56,024 nucleotides of DNA, from NCBI GenBank assembly GCA_021829645.1, contig JAKBPI010000010.1:1-56024 (forward strand). Direction: 5' to 3'. The stretch comes from Actinomycetes bacterium. Its GTDB lineage: Bacteria > Actinomycetota > Acidimicrobiia > Acidimicrobiales > Bog-793. The translations under genes were made by a program, and so were the position numbers. Shown piece after piece: positions 20,584-27,646 of the stretch; position 1 is the stretch's first letter; the number at the start of each line of letters is the position of its first letter. Below the pieces are notes generated by a model that saw nothing but the letters and a program-made list of their open reading frames with translations, did no database searches and was not told where the DNA came from.

Positions 20584-20784
20584 ATGGCAGAGATCGAGAG
20601 TGACAAAAAAAATATCTCCTCCTCATCTCCAATTATCAAGCTTCCCGACTCACTCCCACCTCCTGAACCAAATCCGATTTTGCTGAAAAAGGGTATGGGT
20701 GGTACAACCTATGTGGATATCGAGACAAAATCTGTAACTGGCAAGAACGCTCGGGAAGCTCATCAACAAGAAAATAATCTCTAA
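20584..20784 (+). CDS. small Pro/Ser-rich protein encoded after the membrane protein
   Basis: A 66-residue hydrophilic protein. Its N-terminal half is Ser/Pro-rich (SSSSPIIKLPDSLPPPEPNP) and its C-terminus is G-M-G-G-T-T-Y-V-D-I-E-T-K-S-V-T-G-K-N-A-R-E-A-H. It has no signal peptide, TM segment or known motif. It lies 43 nt after the restored stop of the membrane protein and has the same AT-rich composition, so the two probably form one transcript. No family recognised. The ribosome site is weak, and it could be a partner, regulator or chance frame. Confidence 0.5.
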   Translation: MAEIESDKKNISSSSPIIKLPDSLPPPEPNPILLKKGMGGTTYVDIETKSVTGKNAREAHQQENNL

Positions 20785-20870
20785 TATTTTCATAATTTTT
20801 CTATAGCCTCGAAAACGTCGTAAGAGGAGAAGTCGACGCAGAGGAAGGCACGACTTACGCTGGAGAACAG

Positions 20871-21101
20871 GTGACTGCCCACGGTGCCGACCGCCTCGCA
20901 CAAGCGGGCTTCACCCAAGAAAGCATCGCAGCCACCAAGGCCGGTATTGTTCTTCAGCGAGCCGACGGTGCGACGGTGTACCTGAACGAAGTCGCATCTG
21001 GCCGTTACGACTTCATCGTCGAAGGCGAGAATGGCATCATCACGGCGCACACGAACTGGTCGGCGAAAGCAATCCAGTGGATCGCCGAAAACTACGGTTA
21101 G
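20871..21101 (+). CDS. DUF4258-like toxin module, probably the 3' end of a truncated gene
   Basis: The frame gives 76 residues from GTG 20871: V-T-A-H-G-A-D-R-L-A-Q-A-G-F-T-Q-E-S-I-A-A-T-K-A-G, then G-R-Y-D-F-I-V-E-G and a C-terminal N-W-S-A-K-A-I. The H-x-x-x-R-(L/M)...R/A-G(I/F)T layout resembles DUF4258/BrnT-like RNase toxins and toxin tips of larger proteins. The frame is open upstream to 20796 (…RGEVDAEEGTTYAGEQ), and GC content jumps near 20806, so an N-terminal part has probably been lost. It is followed 11 nt later by a DUF2283 gene, a common partner of such toxins. Confidence 0.5.
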   Translation: MTAHGADRLAQAGFTQESIAATKAGIVLQRADGATVYLNEVASGRYDFIVEGENGIITAHTNWSAKAIQWIAENYG

Positions 21102-21112
21102 GAGGGACTCCC

Positions 21113-21334
21113 ATGATCATGACCTTTGACGTTGAGGCGGATGCAGCCTTCGTATACCTCGATGGAAGAGTACCGCCCGGCGGCGCCCCTCGATCTGAGA
21201 TCTGCAATCTTGAAATCGAAGGTGGTGCGGTCATCCTGCTGTTTTCGCCGGACGATCGACTCGTTGGCCTTGAGGTTCTCGGCGCGTCGCGTGTCATCGC
21301 CCCCGACGTCCTGGCGAAAGCGGAGCGAACATGA
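21113..21334 (+). CDS. DUF2283 family protein, likely antitoxin/immunity partner
   Basis: A 73-residue protein starting M-I-M-T-F-D-V-E-A-D-A-A-F-V-Y-L-D, the characteristic DUF2283 opening, followed by N-L-E-I-E-G-G-A-V-I-L-L-F-S-P-D-D-R-L-V-G-L-E-V-L-G-A-S. GGAGGG lies six bases before ATG 21113. The family is usually encoded next to DUF4258-type toxins, as here. The GC-rich codon use differs from the surrounding AT-rich DNA, so the pair was probably acquired together. Confidence 0.7.
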   Translation: MIMTFDVEADAAFVYLDGRVPPGGAPRSEICNLEIEGGAVILLFSPDDRLVGLEVLGASRVIAPDVLAKAERT

Positions 21335-21422
21335 CGATGGGAAAGCTGTAGACGCCCCGAAGCCGTCCCGGTCGCCACCGCTACGTGAATCCGAGTCACG
21401 GGTTGCTCCCTCTGAGCGTTGG

Positions 21423-22176
21423 CTAGCCTCGCTCATTCTGGAACGGCGACTGACCATCGGACGCCGGCAATCTTTCGTCCTCCGCACGAAGCAGAACTAT
21501 GGCCCGGAGGGCGTCGCTTTGATTTCGGCTGCGTCCCATACAGCCCCATCTGGCGCATGAGCCGGCGGACACGCTTTTCGTACACGTCATCCCGTGTTCG
21601 AGCCTGAGTTCTGCATGGATTCTGCGGACTCCGTAGCAAACCTTGTAGCGCTCCTCGAAGGACCGGTGGATCCCAAGGATGTACGCCGAGAGAACCTTGT
21701 TCTCTTTTGTCCGCTTCCCGGGCTTCCGATTGCGCCACGCATAGAAGCCGCTCCTGGAGACGTGGAGCAGCTTGCACGCATCGACGACTGTCATGCCATG
21801 GCGCTTGTATGCCGCGACTGTTTCGAACGGACTCACCGAATGAATGTCTTCCGGCATAGAGCGCCAGCGCTTTTTTTAGGATCTCCCTCTCTTGAGGAGT
21901 CGGGCGCATTCGCGTCGGAGCTGTTCGACCTCCGCGGTCGGCATGTGTCAGGAGAGCCCTTGGTGTATTCGAGGACGACCCATCGTCGTCTCGCTGACGT
22001 TGAGTTCCTTTGAGAGCTCCCTGAGGACCTCCCGCTGTGTTTGGCCAGCTCCACCGCTCCCGGCGGAACTCGGCAGGGTATCTTTGTACTGAGGGCATGG
22101 CGTACCTCCGTTTCTAGCTTTCGGAGGAATTCCGTGCCCTCACCCTACTCCTTCATCTGTCCACTTTTTCGGGACC
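21423..22176 (-). mobile_element. decayed IS3-family insertion sequence, 5' part only
   Basis: GC-rich block with transposase remnants on the minus strand. Read on that strand the outer end near 22176 begins TGGTCCCGAAAAAGTGGACA, like IS3-type termini. Only orfA and the N-terminal part of orfB remain; no DDE catalytic region and no opposite terminal repeat is seen, so the element is deleted on its left side. Confidence 0.65.
21433..22098 (-). pseudogene. IS3-family transposase (orfA plus start of orfB), multiple frameshifts
   Basis: The start ATG 22098 (GGAGG upstream) gives M-P-S-V-Q-R-Y-P-A-E-F-R-R-E, then the frame shifts to (E)-L-A-K-H-S-G-R-S-S, and later returns to R-E-I-L-K-K-A-L-A-L-Y-A, the leucine-zipper end of orfA. 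orfB follows in a third frame as S-P-F-E-T-V-A-A-Y-K-R-H-G, S-R-S-G-F-Y-A-W-R-N-R and G-V-R-R-I-H-A-E-L. A fourth shift leads to R-V-R-R-L-M-R-Q-M-G-L-Y-G. At least four indels and the missing catalytic domain mean it cannot transpose on its own. Confidence 0.75.
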
Positions 22177-22197
22177 ATTCCAAATTGGTGAGTATCT

Positions 22198-22347
22198 TCA
22201 TACTGACATATCTAGTTTTAGTTCAATGAGTCTTTTCTTGTCTTTAGATTCCTGATTTAGTCTTTTAGCTTCTTTATCCCAGTAGCGTTCTGTTATTACA
22301 AGATAGCGCTTTCCTCTTTGGGTATTTATCTTCAGCTCTATACTCAC
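22198..22347 (-). pseudogene. possible N-terminal fragment of an IS1634-type transposase
   Basis: A 49-residue frame from GTG 22347: M-S-I-E-L-K-I-N-T-Q-R-G-K-R-Y-L-V-I-T-E-R-Y-W-D-K-E-A-K. The K-R-G-(K/R)-x-Y-L-x-I-x-E-x-Y-W-D-K pattern is like the start of IS1634/IS4-type transposases. It is AT-rich, unlike the adjoining IS3 remnant, and stops about 22 bp from the IS3 end. No Shine-Dalgarno is seen. It may be a transposase truncated by the IS3 insertion; a chance frame is not excluded. Confidence 0.35.
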
Positions 22348-22475
22348 GGGAACAAGTATTCAATAATCCACATAACATCACAAGTATTATTATCTAAATA
22401 AAGACAAAAAATAATACCTAAACTAGGGACTATGATCAGATTTTAGGGAGTTTGGTTGTCAAAGAAGGGAAATAA

Positions 22476-22515
22476 ATAGATAAAGTCTGGTTCGCAAGGA
22501 CCAGACTTTATCTAT
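22476..22515. repeat. long hairpin, copy 2 of a dispersed structured element
   Basis: TAGATAAAGTCTGGT (22477-22491) pairs perfectly with ACCAGACTTTATCTA (22500-22514) around the loop TCGCAAGG; an outer A-T pair makes 16 bp. The core matches copy 1 at 19636-19675. The two copies lie near either edge of the accessory region. Confidence 0.9.
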
Positions 22516-22538
22516 AGAGAGAAAGAAATGAAAGTAAT

Positions 22539-22572
22539 ACCTAGTTGCACAACAGTAACTAATCAACTAGGT
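22539..22572. terminator. inverted repeat downstream of the ACT-domain gene, possible terminator
   Basis: ACCTAGTTG (22539-22547) pairs exactly with CAACTAGGT (22564-22572) around 16 nt. It lies about 65 nt beyond the stop of the minus-strand gene at 22638. On that strand a pyrimidine-rich but not pure U tail follows, so termination is plausible and unproven. Confidence 0.35.
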
Positions 22573-22637
22573 CTTTAACTCAGAGATGATCAGTGAGCAG
22601 CTGATGAGGCAGTTGGAGAGAAAATTCGGTTGTTCCA

Positions 22638-23303
22638 CTATTGAAAAGTGTCAATTACTTTTCCCGCAATTTGAGCCAGAAGTAACAATTGGCGCTTTTC
22701 TCTGGATCTCAAAGATCTTTGCAAGCGGCTAAATATAAACATAAGCCCTATTTTGTCGAGACGTATCCAAGCGGTATCTCCGGTGATTGCCAGTTTTTCT
22801 ATGTCCTCGGAGCTGTTTTGTAGCCCTGCGACAAAAGCATCCAACCAAGCCGGCGACGGCATATCTCCGGATGCCGTAACAACGGCCGAGTCCTCTTCCC
22901 TGTACATAACCGCCCAGTCGAGATTGAAGCACGTGCTACAGCCGGCTACAAACGAATGGAGTACTTCTGAAAGCGTCTCTGAGGAGATAAGTTCGTAAGA
23001 TATTTGCAGCGGATCCTGAATAGCGTCACTCAGGTCCGTTTGCAATTCTCTGATGTCTTCTACCCCGACGTCGTCCAGTTCCGAGATTTTGGTTAGCATC
23101 AGGGGAATGAGTGATCCTTCCGGCAATGTGATATATAGATCGTCAATGGCTCTGCCATTATCGCGTTCCAATATGTCTATATTGATGACGTCGCCGCCAA
23201 CCGCTCCTATTCTTCCGGCAACCTGAGCCAAAGCTCCCGGTCTGTCAGCAAGCCAAATGCGTATCATAAAACTAGGCATACCATTATCATAGGCATCTTT
23301 CAT
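22638..23303 (-). CDS. ACT-domain protein of unknown ligand
   Basis: The N-terminal ACT domain (about residues 10-80) reads M-I-R-I-W-L-A-D-R-P-G-A-L-A-Q-V-A-G-R-I-G-A-V-G-G-D-V-I-N-I-D-I-L, with the D-R-P-G-A-L ligand loop. A second, more divergent domain (about 100-205) contains three Cys (A-G-C-S-T-C-F and none later) and has the look of a GAF-like or degenerate sensor domain. There is no catalytic domain, so it is probably an amino-acid-sensing regulator. It is divergent from gpmA. ATG 23303 is the longest start; ATG 23279 (PSFMIRIW) is possible and has a TATGAT motif six bases upstream. Confidence 0.75.
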   Translation of the reverse strand: MKDAYDNGMPSFMIRIWLADRPGALAQVAGRIGAVGGDVINIDILERDNGRAIDDLYITLPEGSLIPLMLTKISELDDVGVEDIRELQTDLSDAIQDPLQISYELISSETLSEVLHSFVAGCSTCFNLDWAVMYREEDSAVVTASGDMPSPAWLDAFVAGLQNSSEDIEKLAITGDTAWIRLDKIGLMFIFSRLQRSLRSREKRQLLLLAQIAGKVIDTFQ

Positions 23304-23357
23304 TAACGCCGTATTGCTAGTATGCAGCGACTGTGTTTCTGGTGTAGTTTATGATCT

Positions 23358-24101
23358 ATGGCATCATTGATATTAGTAAGACATGGCGAAAGCGAATGGA
23401 ACCAAGCCAATCTGTTTACAGGCTGGGTTGACGTTGATTTATCGGATAAAGGCATTTTGGAAGCAGAGTTAGCCGGTGAATTGATCAAGCGGGAGGAAAA
23501 CCTCGATTTGAGCGTGGTCTATACCTCTTTACTTAAGCGGGCTATCAAAACAGCACAGATAGTATTGGAAAAAGCCGATTTAGCCTATTTGCCGGTTTTT
23601 AGACACTGGCGTTTAAACGAAAGGCATTACGGTGCTCTGCAGGGTTTAGACAAAAAGGCAGTTGCCGAAGAATATGGACAGGAACAGTTAAAAGCGTGGC
23701 GACGCGGTTATTTGACACCGCCTCCACCCTTGGAAATCACGAGTCCCATGCACCCAAGAAACGATCCAAGGTATAAGGACGTATTTCCGGCCGCGCTGCC
23801 TTCATCCGAATGTCTGGCAGACGTAGTTAAGCGGATGTTGCCTTATTTCGAAGACCAAATTGCCCCTTCGTTACTCGCAGGAAAGGATGTTTTGGTGGTA
23901 GCGCATGGCAACAGCCTGCGTGCTCTTGTCAAAACTTTGGAAGGCATTTCTGATAACGACATAGCGGACTTGGATATACCGACAGGCGTGCCTCGTTTAT
24001 ATAGGTTTGACGAATCACTCGGAATCAAAGAAGCCAGATATCTGGGTGACCAAGATGAGATCGAGCGCCGCGCAGAAGCAGTTAAAAAGCAGGCCGGCTA
24101 G
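23358..24101 (+). CDS. gpmA: 2,3-bisphosphoglycerate-dependent phosphoglycerate mutase
   Basis: Glycolytic interconversion of 3- and 2-phosphoglycerate. The phosphohistidine motif [10 protein letters not shown] (His 9) is followed by [21 protein letters not shown] and the second His in [12 protein letters not shown]. At 247 residues it is a normal dPGM. There is no Shine-Dalgarno; TAGTTT ends seven bases before the ATG, so the mRNA may be leaderless. It has its own divergent promoter region with the ACT-domain gene. Confidence 0.96.
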   Translation: MASLILVRHGESEWNQANLFTGWVDVDLSDKGILEAELAGELIKREENLDLSVVYTSLLKRAIKTAQIVLEKADLAYLPVFRHWRLNERHYGALQGLDKKAVAEEYGQEQLKAWRRGYLTPPPPLEITSPMHPRNDPRYKDVFPAALPSSECLADVVKRMLPYFEDQIAPSLLAGKDVLVVAHGNSLRALVKTLEGISDNDIADLDIPTGVPRLYRFDESLGIKEARYLGDQDEIERRAEAVKKQAG

Positions 24102-24246
24102 GCTTAACTACCCTGTTGAGGCCAAAAATATTATCTAACTTCACCCTAGTGCCAGTTAATATTGCGTTTACAAACCGGTAATGCAGTGTTATTTTATTGG
24201 CTATCAGGTGGAAATGAGCATTATTTATCCTTATCTCTGTAGGTTT

Positions 24247-24262
24247 GCTGTCACATGACAGC
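24247..24262. promoter_or_regulatory. 16-bp perfect palindrome in the amt leader
   Basis: GCTGTCACATGACAGC lies nine bases before the AAGGAG ribosome site of amt. It could be an operator for a nitrogen regulator or an RNA hairpin (7-bp stem) next to the ribosome site. It does not match a GlnR or AmtR consensus I can recall. Confidence 0.6.
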
Positions 24263-24280
24263 TTGAGCGAAGGAGATTGG

Positions 24281-25708
24281 ATGTATTTCCCATACCCGAG
24301 TTGGCTGAACGCAGGCGATAATGCCTGGCAGCTGACTGCCGCCACGCTGGTAGGTCTGATGTCCGTCATCGGAATAGCAGCTCTTTATGGAGGCATTGTC
24401 AAAAAGAAGTGGGTCGTCAACACTTTGTTGATGACATTTTCCGGATTTTCAGCCGTATTAATAGCCTGGATTTTCTGGGGATACAAGATGGGCTTTGGGG
24501 CCACTTTTTCACCGGCCCACCTGACGGCCCATGCCTTGCCCAACTTCTTTGACGGCTTCCTTGGAGTTCCCGGATCCATCACCGGACCCGGACAGGAAAC
24601 AGGACAGGCTGTTATCCCTAACTTGGCATCAGCTATGCCGCCTTTTCATTTCCCGACGTCAACTCTTGCTTATTTCCAATTTGTTTTTGCGGCCATCACG
24701 CCCCTTTTGTTCTTGGGGTCCGTGTTGGGAAGAATGAATTTCAAAGCTTGGATGATCTTCGTGCCGGCTTGGACGACCTGTGCTTATACGGTCAACGCCG
24801 CTCTTTTATGGGGTGGTGGATTCTGGGCACAACATGGTGCTTTGGACTATTCAGGAGGATACGTCATCCACTTGGCAGCAGGCGCCAGTGGTTTCGTAGC
24901 GGCCTGGATCGTAGGTCCGAGGTCGATGCGAGACAGGCAGTCTTTCCCCCCGACTAACCTGTTACTTGTAGCAGTAGGTGCCGGTATGTTGTGGATGGGT
25001 TGGAACGGCTTCAACGGTGGTGACCCGTATTATGCAGGTACAGACGCCGGGGCGGCTGTACTGAACACCAATATTGCCACTGCCGCGGCTCTTTTGACTT
25101 GGATGGTCTGTGACATGTTCATTTCGAAAGCCAAAAAGCCAACTTATCTTGGTGCGGTGAACGGCATGATTGTCGGTCTTGTGGCCATTACCCCTGCAGC
25201 TGGTTTTGTGAACGGAAACGGTGCTATTGCTATCGGTATCATAGCCTCGGTAATAGTTTTCTTTGCCTGGAACTACCTGCCGAAGATACGTCCCTTCTCC
25301 AAGGTTGACGACGCCCTGGGGGTTGTCTATACTCACGGTATAGCAGGTTTTGCCGGAGGTCTTCTCACCGGTATCTTTGCCGACCCACACATGAATGAGT
25401 ACGTTTTCGGTAAGACGAACACCAGCGCCCTCTGGAGTGGTGCAAACGGTGCGGCAGGACTCCTTTACGGGAATGCCGACAGGTTGTTAGTACAGTTTGG
25501 AGCCGGACTCACTGTCATTATTTGGGACGGTTTAGTCACAGCAGCGTTGCTTTTGATTATAAAGTATGTACTGAGAGTACCGCTACGGTTTAGTGATGCC
25601 GAAATGGAAGAAGGCGACAAGGCTGTACATGACGAAGAAGTTGAGCCGCCTCAGTTGGCGACCAGAACGGGAGTTATAGGAATTTCAGACCCACTCGGAG
25701 GTGTATAA
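24281..25708 (+). CDS. amt: ammonium transporter (Amt)
   Basis: An integral membrane ammonium channel of 475 residues with about 11 TM helices. After the N-terminus come A-L-Y-G-G-I-V, the family signature region D-Y-S-G-G-Y-V-I-H-L-A-A-G-A-S-G (first pore His), W-M-G-W-N-G-F-N-G-G, N-T-N-I-A-T-A-A-A and the second pore His in Y-T-H-G-I-A-G-F. The cytoplasmic tail is acidic. ATG 24281 is chosen because AAGGAG lies five bases before it; a TTG at 24245 would add 12 non-family residues. It runs directly into glnB, whose product binds Amt to close it. Confidence 0.96.
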   Translation: MYFPYPSWLNAGDNAWQLTAATLVGLMSVIGIAALYGGIVKKKWVVNTLLMTFSGFSAVLIAWIFWGYKMGFGATFSPAHLTAHALPNFFDGFLGVPGSITGPGQETGQAVIPNLASAMPPFHFPTSTLAYFQFVFAAITPLLFLGSVLGRMNFKAWMIFVPAWTTCAYTVNAALLWGGGFWAQHGALDYSGGYVIHLAAGASGFVAAWIVGPRSMRDRQSFPPTNLLLVAVGAGMLWMGWNGFNGGDPYYAGTDAGAAVLNTNIATAAALLTWMVCDMFISKAKKPTYLGAVNGMIVGLVAITPAAGFVNGNGAIAIGIIASVIVFFAWNYLPKIRPFSKVDDALGVVYTHGIAGFAGGLLTGIFADPHMNEYVFGKTNTSALWSGANGAAGLLYGNADRLLVQFGAGLTVIIWDGLVTAALLLIIKYVLRVPLRFSDAEMEEGDKAVHDEEVEPPQLATRTGVIGISDPLGGV

Positions 25709-26047
25709 GTGAAAGCTATTACAGCAGTTATCAAGCCATTCAAATTGGATGAGGTAAAAGAGGCTTTGAAAGCCATAGGGATACAGGGACTGACCGTCAC
25801 AGAAGCGCAAGGATTTGGGCGACAGGGCGGGCATACCGAAACCTATAGAGGTGCTGAGTACCAAATTGATTTGGTGCCAAAAATACGCTTGGACATCATC
25901 ATAGACGATGCTCAAGTAGTAGAGGTGGTGAACGCCATTTCTGAAACAGCCAAAACGGGTAAGATAGGTGACGGAAAAATCTGGGTACAAAATATCGAAG
26001 AGATTATCCGTATCAGAACCGGAGAAAGAGGCCACGACGCCCTTTAG
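25709..26047 (+). CDS. glnB: nitrogen regulatory protein PII (GlnB/GlnK)
   Basis: A 112-residue signal protein that senses 2-oxoglutarate and ATP/ADP and gates Amt. It opens M-K-A-I-T-A-V-I-K-P-F-K-L-D-E-V. The T-loop contains G-H-T-E-T-Y-R-G-A-E-Y with Tyr 51, the residue modified (uridylylated or, in actinobacteria, adenylylated). The C-terminal signature is T-G-K-I-G-D-G-K-I-W-V. The GTG start follows the amt TAA with no gap, with GGAGG upstream, so amt-glnB is an operon. A strong terminator follows. Confidence 0.96.
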   Translation: MKAITAVIKPFKLDEVKEALKAIGIQGLTVTEAQGFGRQGGHTETYRGAEYQIDLVPKIRLDIIIDDAQVVEVVNAISETAKTGKIGDGKIWVQNIEEIIRIRTGERGHDAL

Positions 26048-26071
26048 CGCTATCCGAACTTAGCTTTAGTG

Positions 26072-26106
26072 GTGCGACCTTCACAAAAGTGGAGGTCGCA
26101 CTTTTT
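26072..26106 (+). terminator. Rho-independent terminator after amt-glnB
   Basis: GTGCGACCTTCAC pairs with GTGGAGGTCGCAC (13 bp, one T-G pair) around AAAA, followed by TTTTT at 26102-26106. It starts 25 nt after the glnB stop. Confidence 0.92.
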
Positions 26107-26226
26107 GTTGCCTAATTGTCGGAACCAAAATAGCGATGCACGGATTTGAAGGCGAAGGTATCCGGGGTTTGTTTTCTAAAAGACGAATACCTGTGTTTGC
26201 AGCCTTTGCTTGCGTGAAATACTCTC

Positions 26227-27321
26227 TTACGGCTGGTGTAAGTAAGCGTTTATGGCTGGCCCGATACTATGTGCGAGTGCCAAATACCCTGCTCTCGTCG
26301 GGTGGAAGCTTTCCGAGCAAGCTCCATACGTGTCCGGAGGCGAGTGGCATCCTTTGTGTATGGGTGTATGCCCCACTAAAGCTATAGGGGATGCTGCGGA
26401 GGTGGCAAGGAGGGGATTCATGTCCGAAGCAGGTTGGCATTCTTCGTGAGACGCGAAAGCATTCCAAGTGGATATAAAACTGACAGGCGTGCCATATTCT
26501 GCCGTCAAAGACGTCCATCGTTCAAGGGCGTTATTGAGAGCAGCGTCACCAACGTTGATAAATTTCTGATCGGCAACAGAGATATCGGAGCAACTTGTAG
26601 TGGGTGATATCCGAAATAAACGCGGATAGCCGATGATAAAGATTTTGGCTTTTGGTGAATGCTCGTGTGCCATGAGAAGCATACATATAAACTGGTTGCG
26701 GTAATTGCCGATAGAAAAATTGCAGTCACGTATCTCGCGCGGTGCAGGAGATGCGTCCGGTATTTCCATGCCCTCCATTTCTGTTAAGAGTTCCGTAGCA
26801 CAGCTACCCTGAAAGGGTCCAATTTTCAAGCAGTCTTTCATCACGGTTGAGAAGTGGAAAGAGTCGCCCCCTGCCCCTATGAGAATCAAGCGAGCAGACC
26901 GAGGTAGACGTGCTATTTGTGCGGACTCACCCTGATTGCCTGTTTTGGCAATCTCAGCTATGGTTGATCCGCTGCAAGCAAAGTTGTTGGCTTCCGGTAT
27001 GCCAAGTAAAGAAGCATAAGAGATGGGCGATCGGTGACAGAAATCGCTGCTTCTTGCGCTGTTTGAATTGGGGTAGTAGTCAAATGTTCCCTCCCCCGAT
27101 ATATAGGAATCACCTATCGCATACCAGTCCGGATGTTGTGAAATCCGGGAAGCCTTGGCGGCTCTATATTGAGTGCTGTAATCATGGACTGAGGTCAAGA
27201 ACCGGCCAAGCCTTGGCGGCGAAAATGCCATACCTAATATAAGCAGTATTACTGCAAATTTGGCTAATCGCAGGAGTCTTCGATCCAAGTGTGCGGTAAG
27301 CGGTTTTTCGTACTTAGGCAA
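26227..27321 (-). CDS. secreted SGNH/GDSL-family hydrolase
   Basis: An N-terminal basic stretch and one hydrophobic segment (about 20-36, AKFAVILLILGMAF) act as a signal anchor or signal peptide. The catalytic Ser block is Y-A-I-G-D-S-Y-I-S-G-E-G (about residue 67-78). Block III appears as G-A-G-G-D-S-F, in place of the usual G-G-N-D, and the catalytic His is in E-S-F-H-P-T-R-A-G-Y at the C-terminus. Cys residues in pairs suggest disulfides, as in Streptomyces SEST esterases. The substrate is unknown; the G-G-D-S change at the oxyanion Asn position is notable. The 119-bp gap to the glnB terminator holds no gene. Confidence 0.85.
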   Translation of the reverse strand: MPKYEKPLTAHLDRRLLRLAKFAVILLILGMAFSPPRLGRFLTSVHDYSTQYRAAKASRISQHPDWYAIGDSYISGEGTFDYYPNSNSARSSDFCHRSPISYASLLGIPEANNFACSGSTIAEIAKTGNQGESAQIARLPRSARLILIGAGGDSFHFSTVMKDCLKIGPFQGSCATELLTEMEGMEIPDASPAPREIRDCNFSIGNYRNQFICMLLMAHEHSPKAKIFIIGYPRLFRISPTTSCSDISVADQKFINVGDAALNNALERWTSLTAEYGTPVSFISTWNAFASHEECQPASDMNPLLATSAASPIALVGHTPIHKGCHSPPDTYGACSESFHPTRAGYLALAHSIGPAINAYLHQP

Positions 27322-27646
27322 TGCTCAATCTTTCTTTCGTGTCTCAGACAAAGAGTAGTGGCGCTGCGAATGTCATATCCAGACAACATGTCCCTCTTGG
27401 AGGGGTTTTGTTTGGTCAGCGACATTACTGCACTGCTCTGCTGCCTGACTACAGCTTCGATTTAGTGGTAAGTATAGCTTGAGAACACTCATCTGGCATG
27501 CGTACGGGAAGACTCTGGTCTGTCCGGTAGGTCAATAATTGATCTCATTAAATTATCAAAAAACAAATTTTATAATTTGTATAAAGTACTGCAGGTACGG
27601 ATGTTATGTGTTTCCACAGAGCTTTTTGAGCGGCTATTCTTTTGTT
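27322..27646. other. 325-bp intergenic region, divergent promoters, no gene seen
   Basis: Between the SGNH hydrolase (minus) and the phosphotransferase (plus). A short GC stem CCCTC-TTG-GAGGG (27392-27404) is followed by GTTTTGTTT, a weak terminator-like shape on the plus strand. The last 110 nt can be read in frame with the phosphotransferase from TTG 27539, but those residues are unlike the family. Confidence 0.4.

Noticed and set aside
21126-21607. Plus- and minus-strand frames in the GC-rich block opposite the DUF2283 and IS3 remnants
   Set aside because: High GC removes stops by chance; they are shadows of the DUF2283 gene and the transposase remnant.
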